Notes: generated by a model from the sequence alone, not told the origin. A stretch of DNA of 64,000 bases from Microvirga antarctica (GCF_017921815.1 NZ_JAGEMM010000001.1:930001-994000); one strand, 5' to 3'. Positions 18,180-27,967 are shown, counted from the stretch's first letter. Translations and numbers: made by a program.

Positions 18180-19580
18180 TCACACGCCTTTTCCTCTCGC
18201 CTTCAGCATCATCGGCATGCCATGGCGGGGCCGGAGTGTGATCCGGTGCAAAGGATCGACGTCATGGCCGGGGGCGAGGTCCAGCCGCACGGAGCGAACA
18301 ATGCTGGCAAGCACGATGATCGCCTCCTGCAACGCAAAGGTCGCGCCGATACAAACGCGCGGGCCGGCTCCAAACGGCAGATAGGCGAACCGGTCGATCT
18401 CCTCGCGTTGAGGGGACAGAAAACGCTCCGGACGAAACGCGGACGGATCGCGCCACAGGGTTTCGTGGCGATGCAACACATAAGGGGCGATAGTCACCAC
18501 CGTTCCGGCCGGAATGGCAAAGCCGCCAGCGTCGTCATCGGCGATCGCGGCGCGGCTCAGAAACGGCGCGGGCGGATAGAGCCGCATGGCCTCCTCGATG
18601 ACCGCGCGGGTATAAACCAGGCGTTCGATCTGGTCGGCCACGATCGGCCCCGGGGACAGAACGCGGTCGATCTCAGCCTCGATGAGAGTGCGGACGCGCT
18701 CATCCTGTGAAATCAAGTAGAGCGACCATGACAGCGCGTTGGCGGTGGTTTCGTGCCCTGCACCGATGAAGGTGACGATATTGGCGTTCACGTCGAGGTC
18801 GCTCAGCCCCTTGCCGGTCTCGGGATCGGCCGCTTCCAGCAGAAGCGTGAGAAGATCGCGGGGGGCGGGCTGTCCCTGTGCCAGCAGCGTCTTTCGGGCG
18901 GCAATGAGATCCCGCACCATCTCCTCGAAAAACCGGATGGCCGGACGCGCGCGAAGCCGTCCGATCCGGGGGATCCACGCGGGCAGGCCGAAGATGTCGA
19001 CAGGGTCGATGCGCCCGAGACCTTCGAAATAGCGGGTGATCGCGCGACCGAGCGCATCCGGATTGCGCGAAATTCCACTCGTGAAAATCGTCCGTTCGAG
19101 AACATCCAGCGTGACCCTCGTCATGTCCAGGGAGACATCGACGATCCGGCCGTCCGGGCGGCGGCGCCAGCGTCTGACGAGACGATCGGCGGCCTCGTTC
19201 ATGGCGGGGTGGAACCCGGCCACGTTGCGCGGGGTGAAAAGCGGCGCCATGGTCCTGCGCTGGAGCCGCCATTCCTCGCCGTCGGCTGTCAGCAGCCCGC
19301 GCCCCAAACCGGGAGCGAGCACCCGCATCTGGAGGTCGTCCTTCCGATAGTTGCCCGCATTGTCGACCAAAACATGGCGGATGATCGCGGGATCGTTGGC
19401 CACCATGATGCGGCCCAGCACCCCGTCGCCTACGATGACCTTCTCGCGAAAATGGCGCTCGGTCCAGGTGGTGAGCGGATTGCGCCGAAGCGCCAGCAGG
19501 AGGCCGATGAGGCCGGGAGAGTCCTGGCGCGGCGTCGGCACAGGCGGGTGGAAGGCCGGCAGATCCGTTAAGGTGTCCAT
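18180..19580 (-). CDS. Cytochrome P450
   Basis: 466 residues. Haem-thiolate mono-oxygenase. The I-helix oxygen-activation motif is GAGHETTA, the K-helix E-x-x-R is EEAMR, the meander reads FRPERFL, and the haem-ligand loop FGAGPRVCIG puts the cysteine at about 410. There is no fused reductase and no membrane anchor, so it must use separate ferredoxin and reductase partners, which are not in this window. The sequence resembles fatty-acid or terpene-type bacterial P450s, but the substrate cannot be read from it. Divergent from fumC; converges with the histidine kinase. Confidence 0.93.
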   Translation of the reverse strand: MDTLTDLPAFHPPVPTPRQDSPGLIGLLLALRRNPLTTWTERHFREKVIVGDGVLGRIMVANDPAIIRHVLVDNAGNYRKDDLQMRVLAPGLGRGLLTADGEEWRLQRRTMAPLFTPRNVAGFHPAMNEAADRLVRRWRRRPDGRIVDVSLDMTRVTLDVLERTIFTSGISRNPDALGRAITRYFEGLGRIDPVDIFGLPAWIPRIGRLRARPAIRFFEEMVRDLIAARKTLLAQGQPAPRDLLTLLLEAADPETGKGLSDLDVNANIVTFIGAGHETTANALSWSLYLISQDERVRTLIEAEIDRVLSPGPIVADQIERLVYTRAVIEEAMRLYPPAPFLSRAAIADDDAGGFAIPAGTVVTIAPYVLHRHETLWRDPSAFRPERFLSPQREEIDRFAYLPFGAGPRVCIGATFALQEAIIVLASIVRSVRLDLAPGHDVDPLHRITLRPRHGMPMMLKARGKGV

Positions 19581-19668
19581 CAGATTTTGCGGGCCCCGTC
19601 TGTGTGTTCAGCCTTGCGAGCGGTCAAACTTGAGATAAGAACACCCAACGTTATCGAAAGAGGTCACG

Positions 19669-21063
19669 ATGTCGCCGTCCACCCGCACTGAAACCGATAC
19701 CTTTGGCCCGATCGAAGTCCCCGCCGATCGGCTCTGGGGCGCGCAGACGCAGCGCTCCATTCAGAATTTCCGCATCGGCGGCGATCGGATGCCGACGGCC
19801 TTGGTCCATGCCCTGGCCATCGTCAAACAGGCGGCGGCCCTCGTGAACAAGGATCTGGGCAAGCTCGAGCCCCGGCTGGCCGACGCGATCGTTACCGCCG
19901 CAGCAGATGTGGTGCAGGGCAAGTTCGACGATGAATTCCCTCTCGTCGTCTGGCAGACCGGTTCCGGCACACAGTCGAACATGAACATGAACGAGGTCCT
20001 GTCCAATCTCGCCAATGAACGCCTTGGCGACAAGCGCGGCAGCAAGAAGCCCGTCCATCCCAACGACCACGTTAATCAGGGCCAGTCCTCGAACGACGTG
20101 TTCCCCTCGGCGATGCATATCGCGGCTGCCCGGGAGATCGAGAACCGTCTGCTGCCGGCGCTCCGGCATCTCCACCGGGCGCTCGACGAGAAGGCCAGGG
20201 CCTTCAAGGACGTGGTCAAGATCGGCCGCACCCATCTGCAGGACGCCACCCCGGTGACCCTGGGTCAGGAATTTTCCGGTTACGCGATGCAGATCGAACT
20301 GGCGATCGGCCGCCTTCAGCTGACCCTGCCTGGGCTTTATGCCTTGGCCCAAGGCGGGACGGCCGTCGGCACGGGTCTGAACGCGCATCCGGAATTCGCC
20401 GCACGTTTCGCCCAGAAGGTCACCGAGCTGACCGGGCTTCCCTTCACGTCCGCCCCGAACAAGTTCGAAGCGCTGGCGTCCAACGACGCGCTCGTGTTCA
20501 CCCATGGGGCGCTGTCGAGCCTCGCCACAGGCATGTTCAAGATTGCCAACGATATCCGCCTCATGGGCTCCGGCCCGCGCTCCGGCATCGGCGAAATCTC
20601 CCTGCCGGAGAACGAGCCCGGCTCGTCGATCATGCCCGGCAAGGTCAACCCGACGCAGGCGGAGGCCATCACCATGCTGTGCGCCCAGGTGGCGGGCAAC
20701 CAGACGACCGTGACCTTCGCGGGCAGTCAGGGGCATTTTGAATTGAACGTGTTCAAGCCGGTGATTATCACGGCCGCGCTGCAATCCATCCGCCTGCTGG
20801 CCGATGGCGCGGTGAGCTTCACCGATCATTGCGTGGTCGGCATCAAGCCCAATCTTGATCGGATCGCCGACCTCATGCAGCGCTCGCTGATGCTGGTCAC
20901 CGCGCTTGCCCCGAAGATCGGCTACGACCAGGCGGCCGCCATCGCCAAATCGGCCCACAAGAACGGCACGACCCTGAAGGAAGAGGCGCTGAAATCCGGC
21001 AGCGTGACGGCGGAGGAGTTCGACGCCATCGTTCGGCCGGAAGATATGCTGGCACCGCAATGA
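19669..21063 (+). CDS. fumC: Class II fumarate hydratase
   Basis: 464 residues. Interconverts fumarate and malate in the citrate cycle, with no iron-sulfur cluster. It shows the superfamily signature [11 protein letters not shown] (about 318-328), the substrate block [35 protein letters not shown] and the [11 protein letters not shown] region. A ribosome site AAGAGG precedes the ATG. It is followed 6 bases later by the DUF4169 gene and then a ribbon-helix-helix gene, a recurring trio in Hyphomicrobiales. Confidence 0.97.
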   Translation: MSPSTRTETDTFGPIEVPADRLWGAQTQRSIQNFRIGGDRMPTALVHALAIVKQAAALVNKDLGKLEPRLADAIVTAAADVVQGKFDDEFPLVVWQTGSGTQSNMNMNEVLSNLANERLGDKRGSKKPVHPNDHVNQGQSSNDVFPSAMHIAAAREIENRLLPALRHLHRALDEKARAFKDVVKIGRTHLQDATPVTLGQEFSGYAMQIELAIGRLQLTLPGLYALAQGGTAVGTGLNAHPEFAARFAQKVTELTGLPFTSAPNKFEALASNDALVFTHGALSSLATGMFKIANDIRLMGSGPRSGIGEISLPENEPGSSIMPGKVNPTQAEAITMLCAQVAGNQTTVTFAGSQGHFELNVFKPVIITAALQSIRLLADGAVSFTDHCVVGIKPNLDRIADLMQRSLMLVTALAPKIGYDQAAAIAKSAHKNGTTLKEEALKSGSVTAEEFDAIVRPEDMLAPQ

Positions 21064-21069
21064 AGGCCC

Positions 21070-21255
21070 ATGGCTGACATCGTCAACCTGCGCACGGTGC
21101 GCAAACGGAAGGCGCGGGCCGAGAAAGAGGACCGCGCCGCCCAAAACCGCGTGGCCTTCGGTTTGTCGAAAGCCGAACGCGCCCTCGCCAGCACCGAGCG
21201 GTCCCTCGCCGAAAGGCGCCTCGACACCCACAAGCGTGACGGCGACAGCGATTGA
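21070..21255 (+). CDS. Small charged DUF4169 protein
   Basis: 61 residues, almost entirely Arg, Lys, Glu and Ala, starting MADIVNLRTVRKRKAR, and probably one long helix. Length and opening motif match DUF4169, an alphaproteobacterial family without known function. Spacing of 6 bases from fumC and 1 base to the next ATG indicates one transcription unit. Confidence 0.85.
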   Translation: MADIVNLRTVRKRKARAEKEDRAAQNRVAFGLSKAERALASTERSLAERRLDTHKRDGDSD

Positions 21256-21256
21256 G

Positions 21257-21511
21257 ATGGCGGGCGGCATCATCAAGCGGTCCGTCGCCATCGCCGGCCA
21301 TCGCACCAGCATCACCCTGGAAGAACCGTTCTGGGACGTCCTGCGCAGCCTCGCCACGCGCGACGGCGTCTCCGTTCAGAGCCTGATCGGACGGATCGAC
21401 GCCGAGCGCGGTGACCAGAACCTGTCTTCGGCTATCCGCGTCTTCGTCCTGAACAGCCTCCGGTCGGATCTCAACCGCCTGGACGCACCTGGATTGCCGG
21501 CGGAGGAGTGA
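21257..21511 (+). CDS. Ribbon-helix-helix domain protein
   Basis: 84 residues from ATG 21257; GTG at 21236 would add seven residues and overlap the DUF4169 gene. The core KRSVAIAGHRTSITLEEPFW gives a DNA-contacting beta strand, then two helices (VLRSLATRDG, VQSLIGRIDAER), the ribbon-helix-helix layout. It is likely a small DNA-binding protein; its target is unknown. It is the last gene of the fumC unit. Its final 41 bases overlap the 3' end of the convergent AsmA-like gene. Confidence 0.8.
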   Translation: MAGGIIKRSVAIAGHRTSITLEEPFWDVLRSLATRDGVSVQSLIGRIDAERGDQNLSSAIRVFVLNSLRSDLNRLDAPGLPAEE

Positions 21512-24500
21512 GTTCGATCGGCGGCGTCATGGGCGGCATCACGAAGGGGCTGATCGCCTGCGGCTCGGCCGTGAGTGGAGGCGATGAGACCGGCGGAGCG
21601 TTCTTCTGCTCGGCCTGGATCCGCTCCGCCTCCCGGCGCGCCTGCTCGGCCTCTTCCCTGATCCGCGCCTGGCGGGCGAGTTCGTCGGCTGCGGCCTTTG
21701 CCTTCTGCCGCTCGGCCTCCTGCCGCGCCTCCATCTGACGCTGACGCTCCGCGGCCTGCCGCTCGAAGGCTTCGATCTTTTCCAGCTCGCGTTTCAGAAC
21801 GATGGCCGCAAGCCCATTGCGAAACGGACCCACGTCGATATCCCTGAATGGAATGCCGTCCACGCTCCGCCAGCCAAGCCCGATGGATGGCGCAGCGCCG
21901 GTCCATTCCGGCGGCGAGGTCACGGCCGTCAAAGCGCCTCTTGCGTCCAGCATCAGGGATCGCAGGTCGAAGGTCACCGTGCCGCGCCAGGTGGCAGGCC
22001 CGCCTTCGACCACAAAGGGCGACAACCTGATGCCGCCGCCGATCAGGGCCGCCGACGTCGTGACCGCGGAGGCCGCAAGCGGCGCGCGGTTCAACTCGGC
22101 CCCGATGACCGCCTCGGCGCGCCCCGCAACCAGAGGCTCAGCCTCAGAGAGCAGAAGCTTGGCCGCCCTGTCGAGAGCGGCCGGATCCGTCTGCGGCACG
22201 CGAAGGCCCGCAACGGTCCAGTCGCCCGAACCGCCCAGGTTGGACACGAGGCCCGACAGGGTCTCACCGGAACTGCCGAATTTCAGCCCGCCGGAAAGCC
22301 GCGCCTCGAACGGCGCCGATGTCAGGGCCGAGAGGGGTACATCGCGCAGGGCGCCCTCGCCCACGATCGAGGCGAGCGACCCTTGCCGGGTGATGGAGGC
22401 GGAGCCGGTCAGCTTGCCGGTTCCGAGAACCGTATCGAGTTCGCGAATGCCGATCCCGTCAGGCGTCGCCTCAAGGATGAAGCTGGCGCGGGTCCCGCGC
22501 AGATTCCGACCGAGATCGAGAGCGGCCGTTCGGATGGTGACCCGCCCGCCGCGAAGAAGAAGTGGATTCTGGCCGAACCGGGCGCTCGACCACACCGCCG
22601 TCGCATCGGGGACGCCCGGGGCATTCAGCGCCAGCGCCGTCACGAGCCATGGCAGGGACAGCCGGTCGAGGGAGATCTCGCCGCCGATTTCCGACCGCGA
22701 GCGGACCGCCAGCCTTGCCTGAACCTTGCTGTCTGCCACCTGTCCGCGGATTTCCAGGAGGCTCGCATCCCGTTCGCGACCCAGGCTGACCTGCGCATTG
22801 ACGGGCACCGGCGGCGTCACCCCGGCCGCTCCGTCGCCCAGCAGAAGCAGGAACGGCGTGATGTCGGGGGTCGCGATCTCGGCGGCCCCGCTATCGACCA
22901 CGTCATCATCGGCACTCAGGGTGAAGGGTCGCCCTGTCGTGACCTTGACCCCTCCCACATCGCCCGCAACCGTCACGTTGAACTGGCCCGATCCGACGCG
23001 GATGCCGCGCAGGTTGATCTTTGACGGGCGCTTGAGAGAGGGCACGTCGGAGCGTTGAACCCAGCGCCCGGTATTGTCCGTCGCGAGCGTGACATCGAGG
23101 TTCTCGGTGCGCCCATCGAGGGAGTCAACCTGGCCCTCGAAAGCGCCGCCTGCCGCAGTGCCCCGTGCTGTCGTGCGCAACCGCATCTCGGCGGAGCCAG
23201 CCGGCCGCGCGACGCGCTCGGTCACCACATCGAGACTGAGACCTCCTTCGCGCAGAAACGGCGGCACGAGTTTCGACAACCCGCCGATCCAGACGCTGCC
23301 CATGAGGTCGACGAGGGGGGCTGCGCGCTCCGCCGTCACGGTCCCGGCGATGCGGCCCGACCCGTCCGGCGCGATCCTTCCGCTGACCTTGGCATTGGCG
23401 CCCGCCAGATTGACGATGTCGAGGGATTCCACGAGCAGGGCGGGCCCATCCGACAGGATCCGTGCGCCGATCCGGCCATTGCCCGGACGATTGCCGGCCG
23501 TGACGCCGCGCGCGTCGAGAATGAACCCGACATCCATATTCTGGGTCGCCTCGAACACGCTCGACACCCGCGGGAGCTGATCCAGATTGAGATTCTGAAT
23601 GGCCACCTGGGCCTCAAGTTTGGCGCGCTCGTTGGCCTCGGCGGCGGTATAGCGGACATTGCCGGTCAGCACCGCATCGCCCGTTTTCACGCGGAGCCGG
23701 TTGAAGGAGACGACCGGACTGATATAGGCCAGATCCGAGGACGCCTCGAAGGGCCTGCCATCAAGCACCCGCAAGAAGGGCGAGCGCAGGTTCAGCCGCT
23801 CGAGATAGCGCGCAAACCGGTCGGATGACTTCGATTGCAGGGCGATCTTGCCTTCGGTCCCGCCGCGTGATCCGAGGCCGGCCTTGCCCTCCATCGCCAC
23901 CCGGGTCTCGCCCGGGGCCGTGAATTCGAAAAGATTGATGCGGGCCTGGCCGCGGTCGAGCGACAGGCGGGCGATTGCGTTGGACAGGTCGTCCTGGCCG
24001 AGCCCGATGCTGTCGATCTTGAGGTCGAGATCGACCGGCACCACGAATTTCGGCACCGACCATTCCTTGAACCGGCTCTTGAAGTCCTGCCCGTTGCCCG
24101 AGAGGATAAAGCTATCGGCATCAAGACGGCGACCTTCGAGCTTCAGGGCAATGCGGGGCTCGGCGATCTGAACACTGCCCTGCCCCTGCATGCGCAGGCT
24201 TGCTCCGCCCTCCCCGGCTTCGAGGGAGACCGGATCGAGCACGATGGCGCCGTTGCTGGCCTTGAATTCCGCATCGAGCGTGATCGGAATGGGGATGCCG
24301 GCCGCAGCCACCTGCGCCGGTGGCCCGAACAGAAACTTCGCCTTGCCGGCGATATTCAGGGCACCGTCATCGCCCCCTGTGAGCGAGACGCGCGCATCGA
24401 TATCGAAGCGCGGATGACTGTCGCCGCCGCCGGCGAGTTTTACCTGGATACTCTTGTCGGGCGCGAGTTCGCCGGTCAGCAGTCGGAACGGCACGCTGCC

Positions 24501-25052
24501 CGTGCTGCCCTCGACGCGCCATGGCCCGATGAGCTTCTGGCCCTCGATGAAGACGTTCTCTGCATAAATCTGATCGGTCCGGCCGGTGCTCGGCATCTGC
24601 GTTGTGACCAGAAGCTGGGCGACCTTCAGGCTCTCGATCGCCCATTCCCGGCCCCGCGCATTGCCCGTCAACAGCTCCGGGGGCAGACGCCACCCGCCAT
24701 CGGGCGAGACCGACACGTTGATATCCGCGCGCCCGACGCGGGTTTCGAGGAATCTGACCTCACCGCGCAGCAGCGGCGTCAGCGCCAACTCGGCCCAGAC
24801 GAGATCGGCCGCGAGCGTGGGGGATTCAGGGGTTTTTCCTCCCAATCGCAGACGATCGAGCCGAATGCGCGGGGTCGGCAGAAGCCTGATGCCGATATGA
24901 CCTTCGGTCCGCGCCTCCGTGCCCGACGCGCGCGAAATCAACCGATCGACGGAGTCGCGGTGATCCTGCCAGTCGATCAGCGGCGGCGCAGCCACCGCGA
25001 TCGCCAGGATCACGATCACCACAGAGGCGATAATTGTCAGGATGTCGCGCAA
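21471..25052 (-). CDS. Large AsmA-family envelope protein with a charged coiled-coil C-terminus
   Basis: 1193 residues. An N-terminal hydrophobic anchor (about 4-24) is followed by the AsmA opening block (PPLIDWQDHRDSV, GHIGIRLLPTPRIRLDRLRLG). Then comes a very long beta-strand-rich body of repeated amphipathic strands, as in bridge-like AsmA/YhdP/TamB lipid-transfer proteins linking inner and outer membranes. From about 1050 an uninterrupted Glu/Arg/Gln/Ala coiled coil runs to about 1150, then a Pro-rich tail. AsmA-like proteins affect outer-membrane lipid homeostasis; the specific role here is inferred. The gene stands alone between convergent and same-strand neighbours, with its 3' end overlapping the ribbon-helix-helix gene. 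Confidence 0.85.
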   Translation of the reverse strand: MRDILTIIASVVIVILAIAVAAPPLIDWQDHRDSVDRLISRASGTEARTEGHIGIRLLPTPRIRLDRLRLGGKTPESPTLAADLVWAELALTPLLRGEVRFLETRVGRADINVSVSPDGGWRLPPELLTGNARGREWAIESLKVAQLLVTTQMPSTGRTDQIYAENVFIEGQKLIGPWRVEGSTGSVPFRLLTGELAPDKSIQVKLAGGGDSHPRFDIDARVSLTGGDDGALNIAGKAKFLFGPPAQVAAAGIPIPITLDAEFKASNGAIVLDPVSLEAGEGGASLRMQGQGSVQIAEPRIALKLEGRRLDADSFILSGNGQDFKSRFKEWSVPKFVVPVDLDLKIDSIGLGQDDLSNAIARLSLDRGQARINLFEFTAPGETRVAMEGKAGLGSRGGTEGKIALQSKSSDRFARYLERLNLRSPFLRVLDGRPFEASSDLAYISPVVSFNRLRVKTGDAVLTGNVRYTAAEANERAKLEAQVAIQNLNLDQLPRVSSVFEATQNMDVGFILDARGVTAGNRPGNGRIGARILSDGPALLVESLDIVNLAGANAKVSGRIAPDGSGRIAGTVTAERAAPLVDLMGSVWIGGLSKLVPPFLREGGLSLDVVTERVARPAGSAEMRLRTTARGTAAGGAFEGQVDSLDGRTENLDVTLATDNTGRWVQRSDVPSLKRPSKINLRGIRVGSGQFNVTVAGDVGGVKVTTGRPFTLSADDDVVDSGAAEIATPDITPFLLLLGDGAAGVTPPVPVNAQVSLGRERDASLLEIRGQVADSKVQARLAVRSRSEIGGEISLDRLSLPWLVTALALNAPGVPDATAVWSSARFGQNPLLLRGGRVTIRTAALDLGRNLRGTRASFILEATPDGIGIRELDTVLGTGKLTGSASITRQGSLASIVGEGALRDVPLSALTSAPFEARLSGGLKFGSSGETLSGLVSNLGGSGDWTVAGLRVPQTDPAALDRAAKLLLSEAEPLVAGRAEAVIGAELNRAPLAASAVTTSAALIGGGIRLSPFVVEGGPATWRGTVTFDLRSLMLDARGALTAVTSPPEWTGAAPSIGLGWRSVDGIPFRDIDVGPFRNGLAAIVLKRELEKIEAFERQAAERQRQMEARQEAERQKAKAAADELARQARIREEAEQARREAERIQAEQKNAPPVSSPPLTAEPQAISPFVMPPMTPPIELTPPPAIQVRPGG

Positions 25053-25136
25053 GAGGCGGCCTTTTCTCCGTTGCGGTGCGGATTCTCTAGCCGATGCCCC
25101 GGCAAAACGGGAGCATCGAAACCGGACGGTCCACCA

Positions 25137-26552
25137 TCAAAGCGCAACGATCTTGCCCGGGTTCATGATGTTGTGCGGATCAATGGACCGTTTCAAGGCG
25201 CGCATGAGGTCGAGGGCAGCGGGTCCGTGCTCGATTTCGAGGTATTTCATCTTTTTCTGGCCGACCCCGTGCTCCCCGGTGCACGTCCCTTCCATGGCAA
25301 GCGCCCTGCGAACGAGCCGGTCGACGAACGCCTCGCAGGCCGCCACCTCGGCGGGATCGTCGATACTGACCAGGGGTTGGACATGAAAATTGCCGTCCCC
25401 CACATGGCCGACGATGGGAGCGATGAGGCCGGACGCCACGATGTCGCGCTTGGTCTCGTCAACGCATTCGGCCAGCCGCGAGATCGGCACGCAGACGTCG
25501 GTGGCGACCGATTCCGCCCCCGGACGCAAGCCTCGCGCGGCCCAATAGGAATCGTGCCGGGCCTGCCACAGCCGCGACCGGTCCTCGGCCTTGGTAGCCC
25601 AATCGAACGGCCCGCCTTCGAACTCGGCCGCAATGTCGGCGAAACGCTCGGCCTGCTCCTGAACCCCTGCCACCGTGCCGTGGAATTCGAGCAGCAGGAG
25701 CGGCTTTTCCGGCAGGGTCAGGTTGGAATGGAGATTGACAGCCCGGACCTGGACCTCGTCGAGCAGCTCGATGCGGGCGACGGGAATGCCGGTCTGGATG
25801 GTCACGATGACCGCGTCGCAGGCCGCCTTCACGCTCGGGAAAGGGCAGATCCCCGCGGAGATCGCCTCCGGAATGCCCTGCAGGCGAAGAGTAATCTCGG
25901 TCACGATCCCGAGAGTCCCTTCCGAGCCGATCATCAGGCGCGTGAGATCGTAGCCGGCCGAGCTTTTGCGCGCCCGGCTCGCGGTCTTGACGATGGCGCC
26001 GTCCGGCATGACGACGGTCAGCGAGAGCACCACATCCTTCATGGTCCCGTAGCGGACCGCATTGGTGCCGGATGCCCGTGTTGCCACCATGCCGCCGATG
26101 GAGGCGTCGGCACCGGGATCGATCGGGAAGAACAGGCCTTTGTCGCGCAGATGCTCGTTCAATTCCTTGCGCGTGACGCCGGGCTCGACGACGCAATCGA
26201 GATCCTCCTCGTGAACGGCGATGATCGCCTTCATCAGGCTGAGATCGACGGAGACCCCGCCGAACGGGGCATTCACATGGCCTTCGAGGGAGGTACCGGT
26301 TCCAAATGGCACGACCGGAACGTCGCGGGCGGCGCAGAGCCTGACGATCTCGGAAACCTCCGCGGTGGTCTGCGGGAAAACCACGAGGTCGGGTGGCTGG
26401 TTCTTGACCCAGGTCAGCGTATGGCCGTGCTGCTCACGGACCGCCTGCGCGGCCATGAGGCGCTGGCCGAAAAGGGCCGCGAGGTCATCCGAGAGAGCCG
26501 CCAGAGTGGCTGCGGAGGGCCGCAGACGGGGTTTGGAGAGGGAAACGTTCAT
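25137..26552 (-). CDS. FAD-linked D-2-hydroxyacid dehydrogenase (D-lactate/glycolate oxidase GlcD type)
   Basis: 471 residues. The PCMH-type FAD domain (about 50-230) has PVVPFGTGTSLEGHV, a dinucleotide/FAD loop, and IDPGADASIGGMVATRASGTNAVRYGT. The C-terminal cap has VGHVGDGNFHV and GTCTGEHGVGQKK, then NPGKI at the end. These place it with cytochrome-linked D-lactate dehydrogenases and GlcD; the GEHGVG motif is diagnostic of the group. It oxidises a D-2-hydroxyacid and passes electrons to the respiratory chain or a flavoprotein. No GlcE/GlcF partners adjoin, so a single-subunit D-lactate-type enzyme is favoured. Confidence 0.9.
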   Translation of the reverse strand: MNVSLSKPRLRPSAATLAALSDDLAALFGQRLMAAQAVREQHGHTLTWVKNQPPDLVVFPQTTAEVSEIVRLCAARDVPVVPFGTGTSLEGHVNAPFGGVSVDLSLMKAIIAVHEEDLDCVVEPGVTRKELNEHLRDKGLFFPIDPGADASIGGMVATRASGTNAVRYGTMKDVVLSLTVVMPDGAIVKTASRARKSSAGYDLTRLMIGSEGTLGIVTEITLRLQGIPEAISAGICPFPSVKAACDAVIVTIQTGIPVARIELLDEVQVRAVNLHSNLTLPEKPLLLLEFHGTVAGVQEQAERFADIAAEFEGGPFDWATKAEDRSRLWQARHDSYWAARGLRPGAESVATDVCVPISRLAECVDETKRDIVASGLIAPIVGHVGDGNFHVQPLVSIDDPAEVAACEAFVDRLVRRALAMEGTCTGEHGVGQKKMKYLEIEHGPAALDLMRALKRSIDPHNIMNPGKIVAL

Positions 26553-26733
26553 TTATGCTTCAGGTCTGAGTGCGATGTTCATTACCCATACCTACCAAAA
26601 CGGCCGCGAAGGCAACACTCTGCGCAAAAATGACGCGATGGCACGATGCAATGCCTAAAAGAACGTGTTATCGTTTCAAATACACCCTTGACGGAGGGGA
26701 TCTCGTGATCGGATTGGGAAGAGAGCAGAGGTT

Positions 26734-27288
26734 ATGAAGGAGCGGGCTCCGGTCTTCTTTTTCGCGCCGTTCGTGTCGTCCACGATGGAGGTCTCTCCCG
26801 CTTGGATCGACTATAACGGCCACCTCAACATGGCCTATTACCATGTGTTCTTCGACCGCGCGATCGAGGAGGCCTTCGGCCTTCTGGGACTTGGGCAAGG
26901 CTACATGGAGGAGCGACAGGGCTCCTTCTTCGTGGCCGAGACCCACACCGTTTACAAACGGGAACTGCGCACCCACGACCCCGTCCGGGTGACGCTTCAG
27001 CTGGTCGCCGTCGATGAGAAAAGACTGCATTTCTACATGGAGTTAAGGCATGCCCGCGAGGGCTGGATCTCGGCCACGACCGAGAGCCTGGGACTGCACA
27101 TGGATATGGTGAGCCGCAAGGTCGCGCCCTTCCCGGCCGACATTCAGGCGAATATCGCCGTGATGAAGGCCTCCCACGCCCGTCTGGCGAAACCGCCGAC
27201 CCTTGGAAAGATCATGGGAATCCCGTCCCCGGGCGCCGAGGACCGGACCCTGCGCGACCCGCTGGCGGCCGTCGGGACCCGCCATTAG
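26734..27288 (+). CDS. Hotdog-fold thioesterase
   Basis: 184 residues. The opening block VSPAWIDYNGHLNMAYYHVFFDRA matches the 4-hydroxybenzoyl-CoA/YbgC-like hotdog thioesterases, with the Asp/Asn of DYNGHLN at the usual active-site position. A second conserved stretch AETHTVYKRELRTHDPV follows. It probably hydrolyses an acyl-CoA, as do related proteins beside carnitine dehydrogenases. The substrate is unknown. No ribosome site of strong match was seen before the ATG at 26734, though GAGAGCAGAGG lies just upstream. Confidence 0.85.
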   Translation: MKERAPVFFFAPFVSSTMEVSPAWIDYNGHLNMAYYHVFFDRAIEEAFGLLGLGQGYMEERQGSFFVAETHTVYKRELRTHDPVRVTLQLVAVDEKRLHFYMELRHAREGWISATTESLGLHMDMVSRKVAPFPADIQANIAVMKASHARLAKPPTLGKIMGIPSPGAEDRTLRDPLAAVGTRH

Positions 27289-27317
27289 GCTCAATCGAAC
27301 ACCTGTTTGATTTCTCG

Positions 27318-27335
27318 GCCGATCGGTCGGTTTTT
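27318..27335 (+). terminator. Possible terminator of the thioesterase gene
   Basis: A short stem CCGA/TCGG with TCGG loop is followed by five T. It lies within a 7-bp inverted repeat, GGCTCAA at 27288-27294 and TTGAGCC at 27334-27340, which could form an outer stem. Weak but correctly placed after the stop codon. Confidence 0.4.
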
Positions 27336-27407
27336 GAGCCCAATCGGTCACCGACGCGTCAAACACGCGTCATGCGGGGTCAGACAGGCGTCAACCGCCA
27401 TCCCCAT

Positions 27408-27449
27408 CGTCCACCCTCGTGCGTCCACCCTCGTGCGTCCACCATCATG
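27408..27449. repeat. Short tandem repeat, 14-bp unit, three copies
   Basis: The unit CGTCCACCCTCGTG occurs exactly at 27408-27421 and 27422-27435; a third copy at 27436-27449 differs at two positions. It lies in the 240-bp intergenic stretch between the thioesterase gene and the small exported protein gene, downstream of both. No coding role is apparent. Confidence 0.8.
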
Positions 27450-27528
27450 CCGTTGCGTCGTGGGGCGGTGTCGTAACGACACGGATATTGCCGGACACGT
27501 CCGCAACCACCCAGTTGACACCGACGGA

Positions 27529-27801
27529 TCAGCAGCCGATCGATCCCACCGGGCAGTTCCGCAGGCGGGCCGGCGGTGACGGGTTGGACAGGTTCTGCTG
27601 CCGGTCGATGCGCTGGCGCATCTGATTGTTGTCGATCTGATATTGCTGATCGCGCTGCAGGCTGCGCTGCTCCCGCGTGATCGACCGGTTGATCTCGTCG
27701 ACCTGCCGCTCGGCGGGACTCGTGCGGGGCAGACGGGTCTGCGCGACGACGGGCAATGTCAGTGCGCACAGAATGGCTGTCGCGACCGTTAACACACGCA
27801 T
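27529..27801 (-). CDS. Small exported protein of unknown function
   Basis: 90 residues. A clean signal peptide (about 1-20, LCALTLPVVAQ) is followed by a Gln/Arg-rich helical segment with repeated RDQQYQ, NNQMRQR, DRQQN-like units (about 33-70). A Pro-rich hinge leads to the C-terminal CPVGSIGC, whose two cysteines could form a disulfide in the periplasm. I do not recognise a characterised family. It is divergent from uvrD across 166 bp. Confidence 0.7.
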   Translation of the reverse strand: MRVLTVATAILCALTLPVVAQTRLPRTSPAERQVDEINRSITREQRSLQRDQQYQIDNNQMRQRIDRQQNLSNPSPPARLRNCPVGSIGC

Positions 27802-27967
27802 GGCTTATCCTTTTCCGGTCAATCATCCCCATATGGGAAAGCAAGGACGTTCTGTCCAACCCCTTCGCTGTCTCTGCCCCAACCGCTGACGAGCCGGGCT
27901 CTCTTCGTGTCCCGGACGATGCTGGAAGGCTCGACGCCGTTCGCGTTTTGATCCATGGTCCCGCCAA

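Noticed and set aside
24414..26633. Plus-strand open frame of 739 codons
   Set aside because: It spans the antisense of two unrelated genes (AsmA-like and FAD oxidase) and their gap; composition is typical of high-GC shadows.
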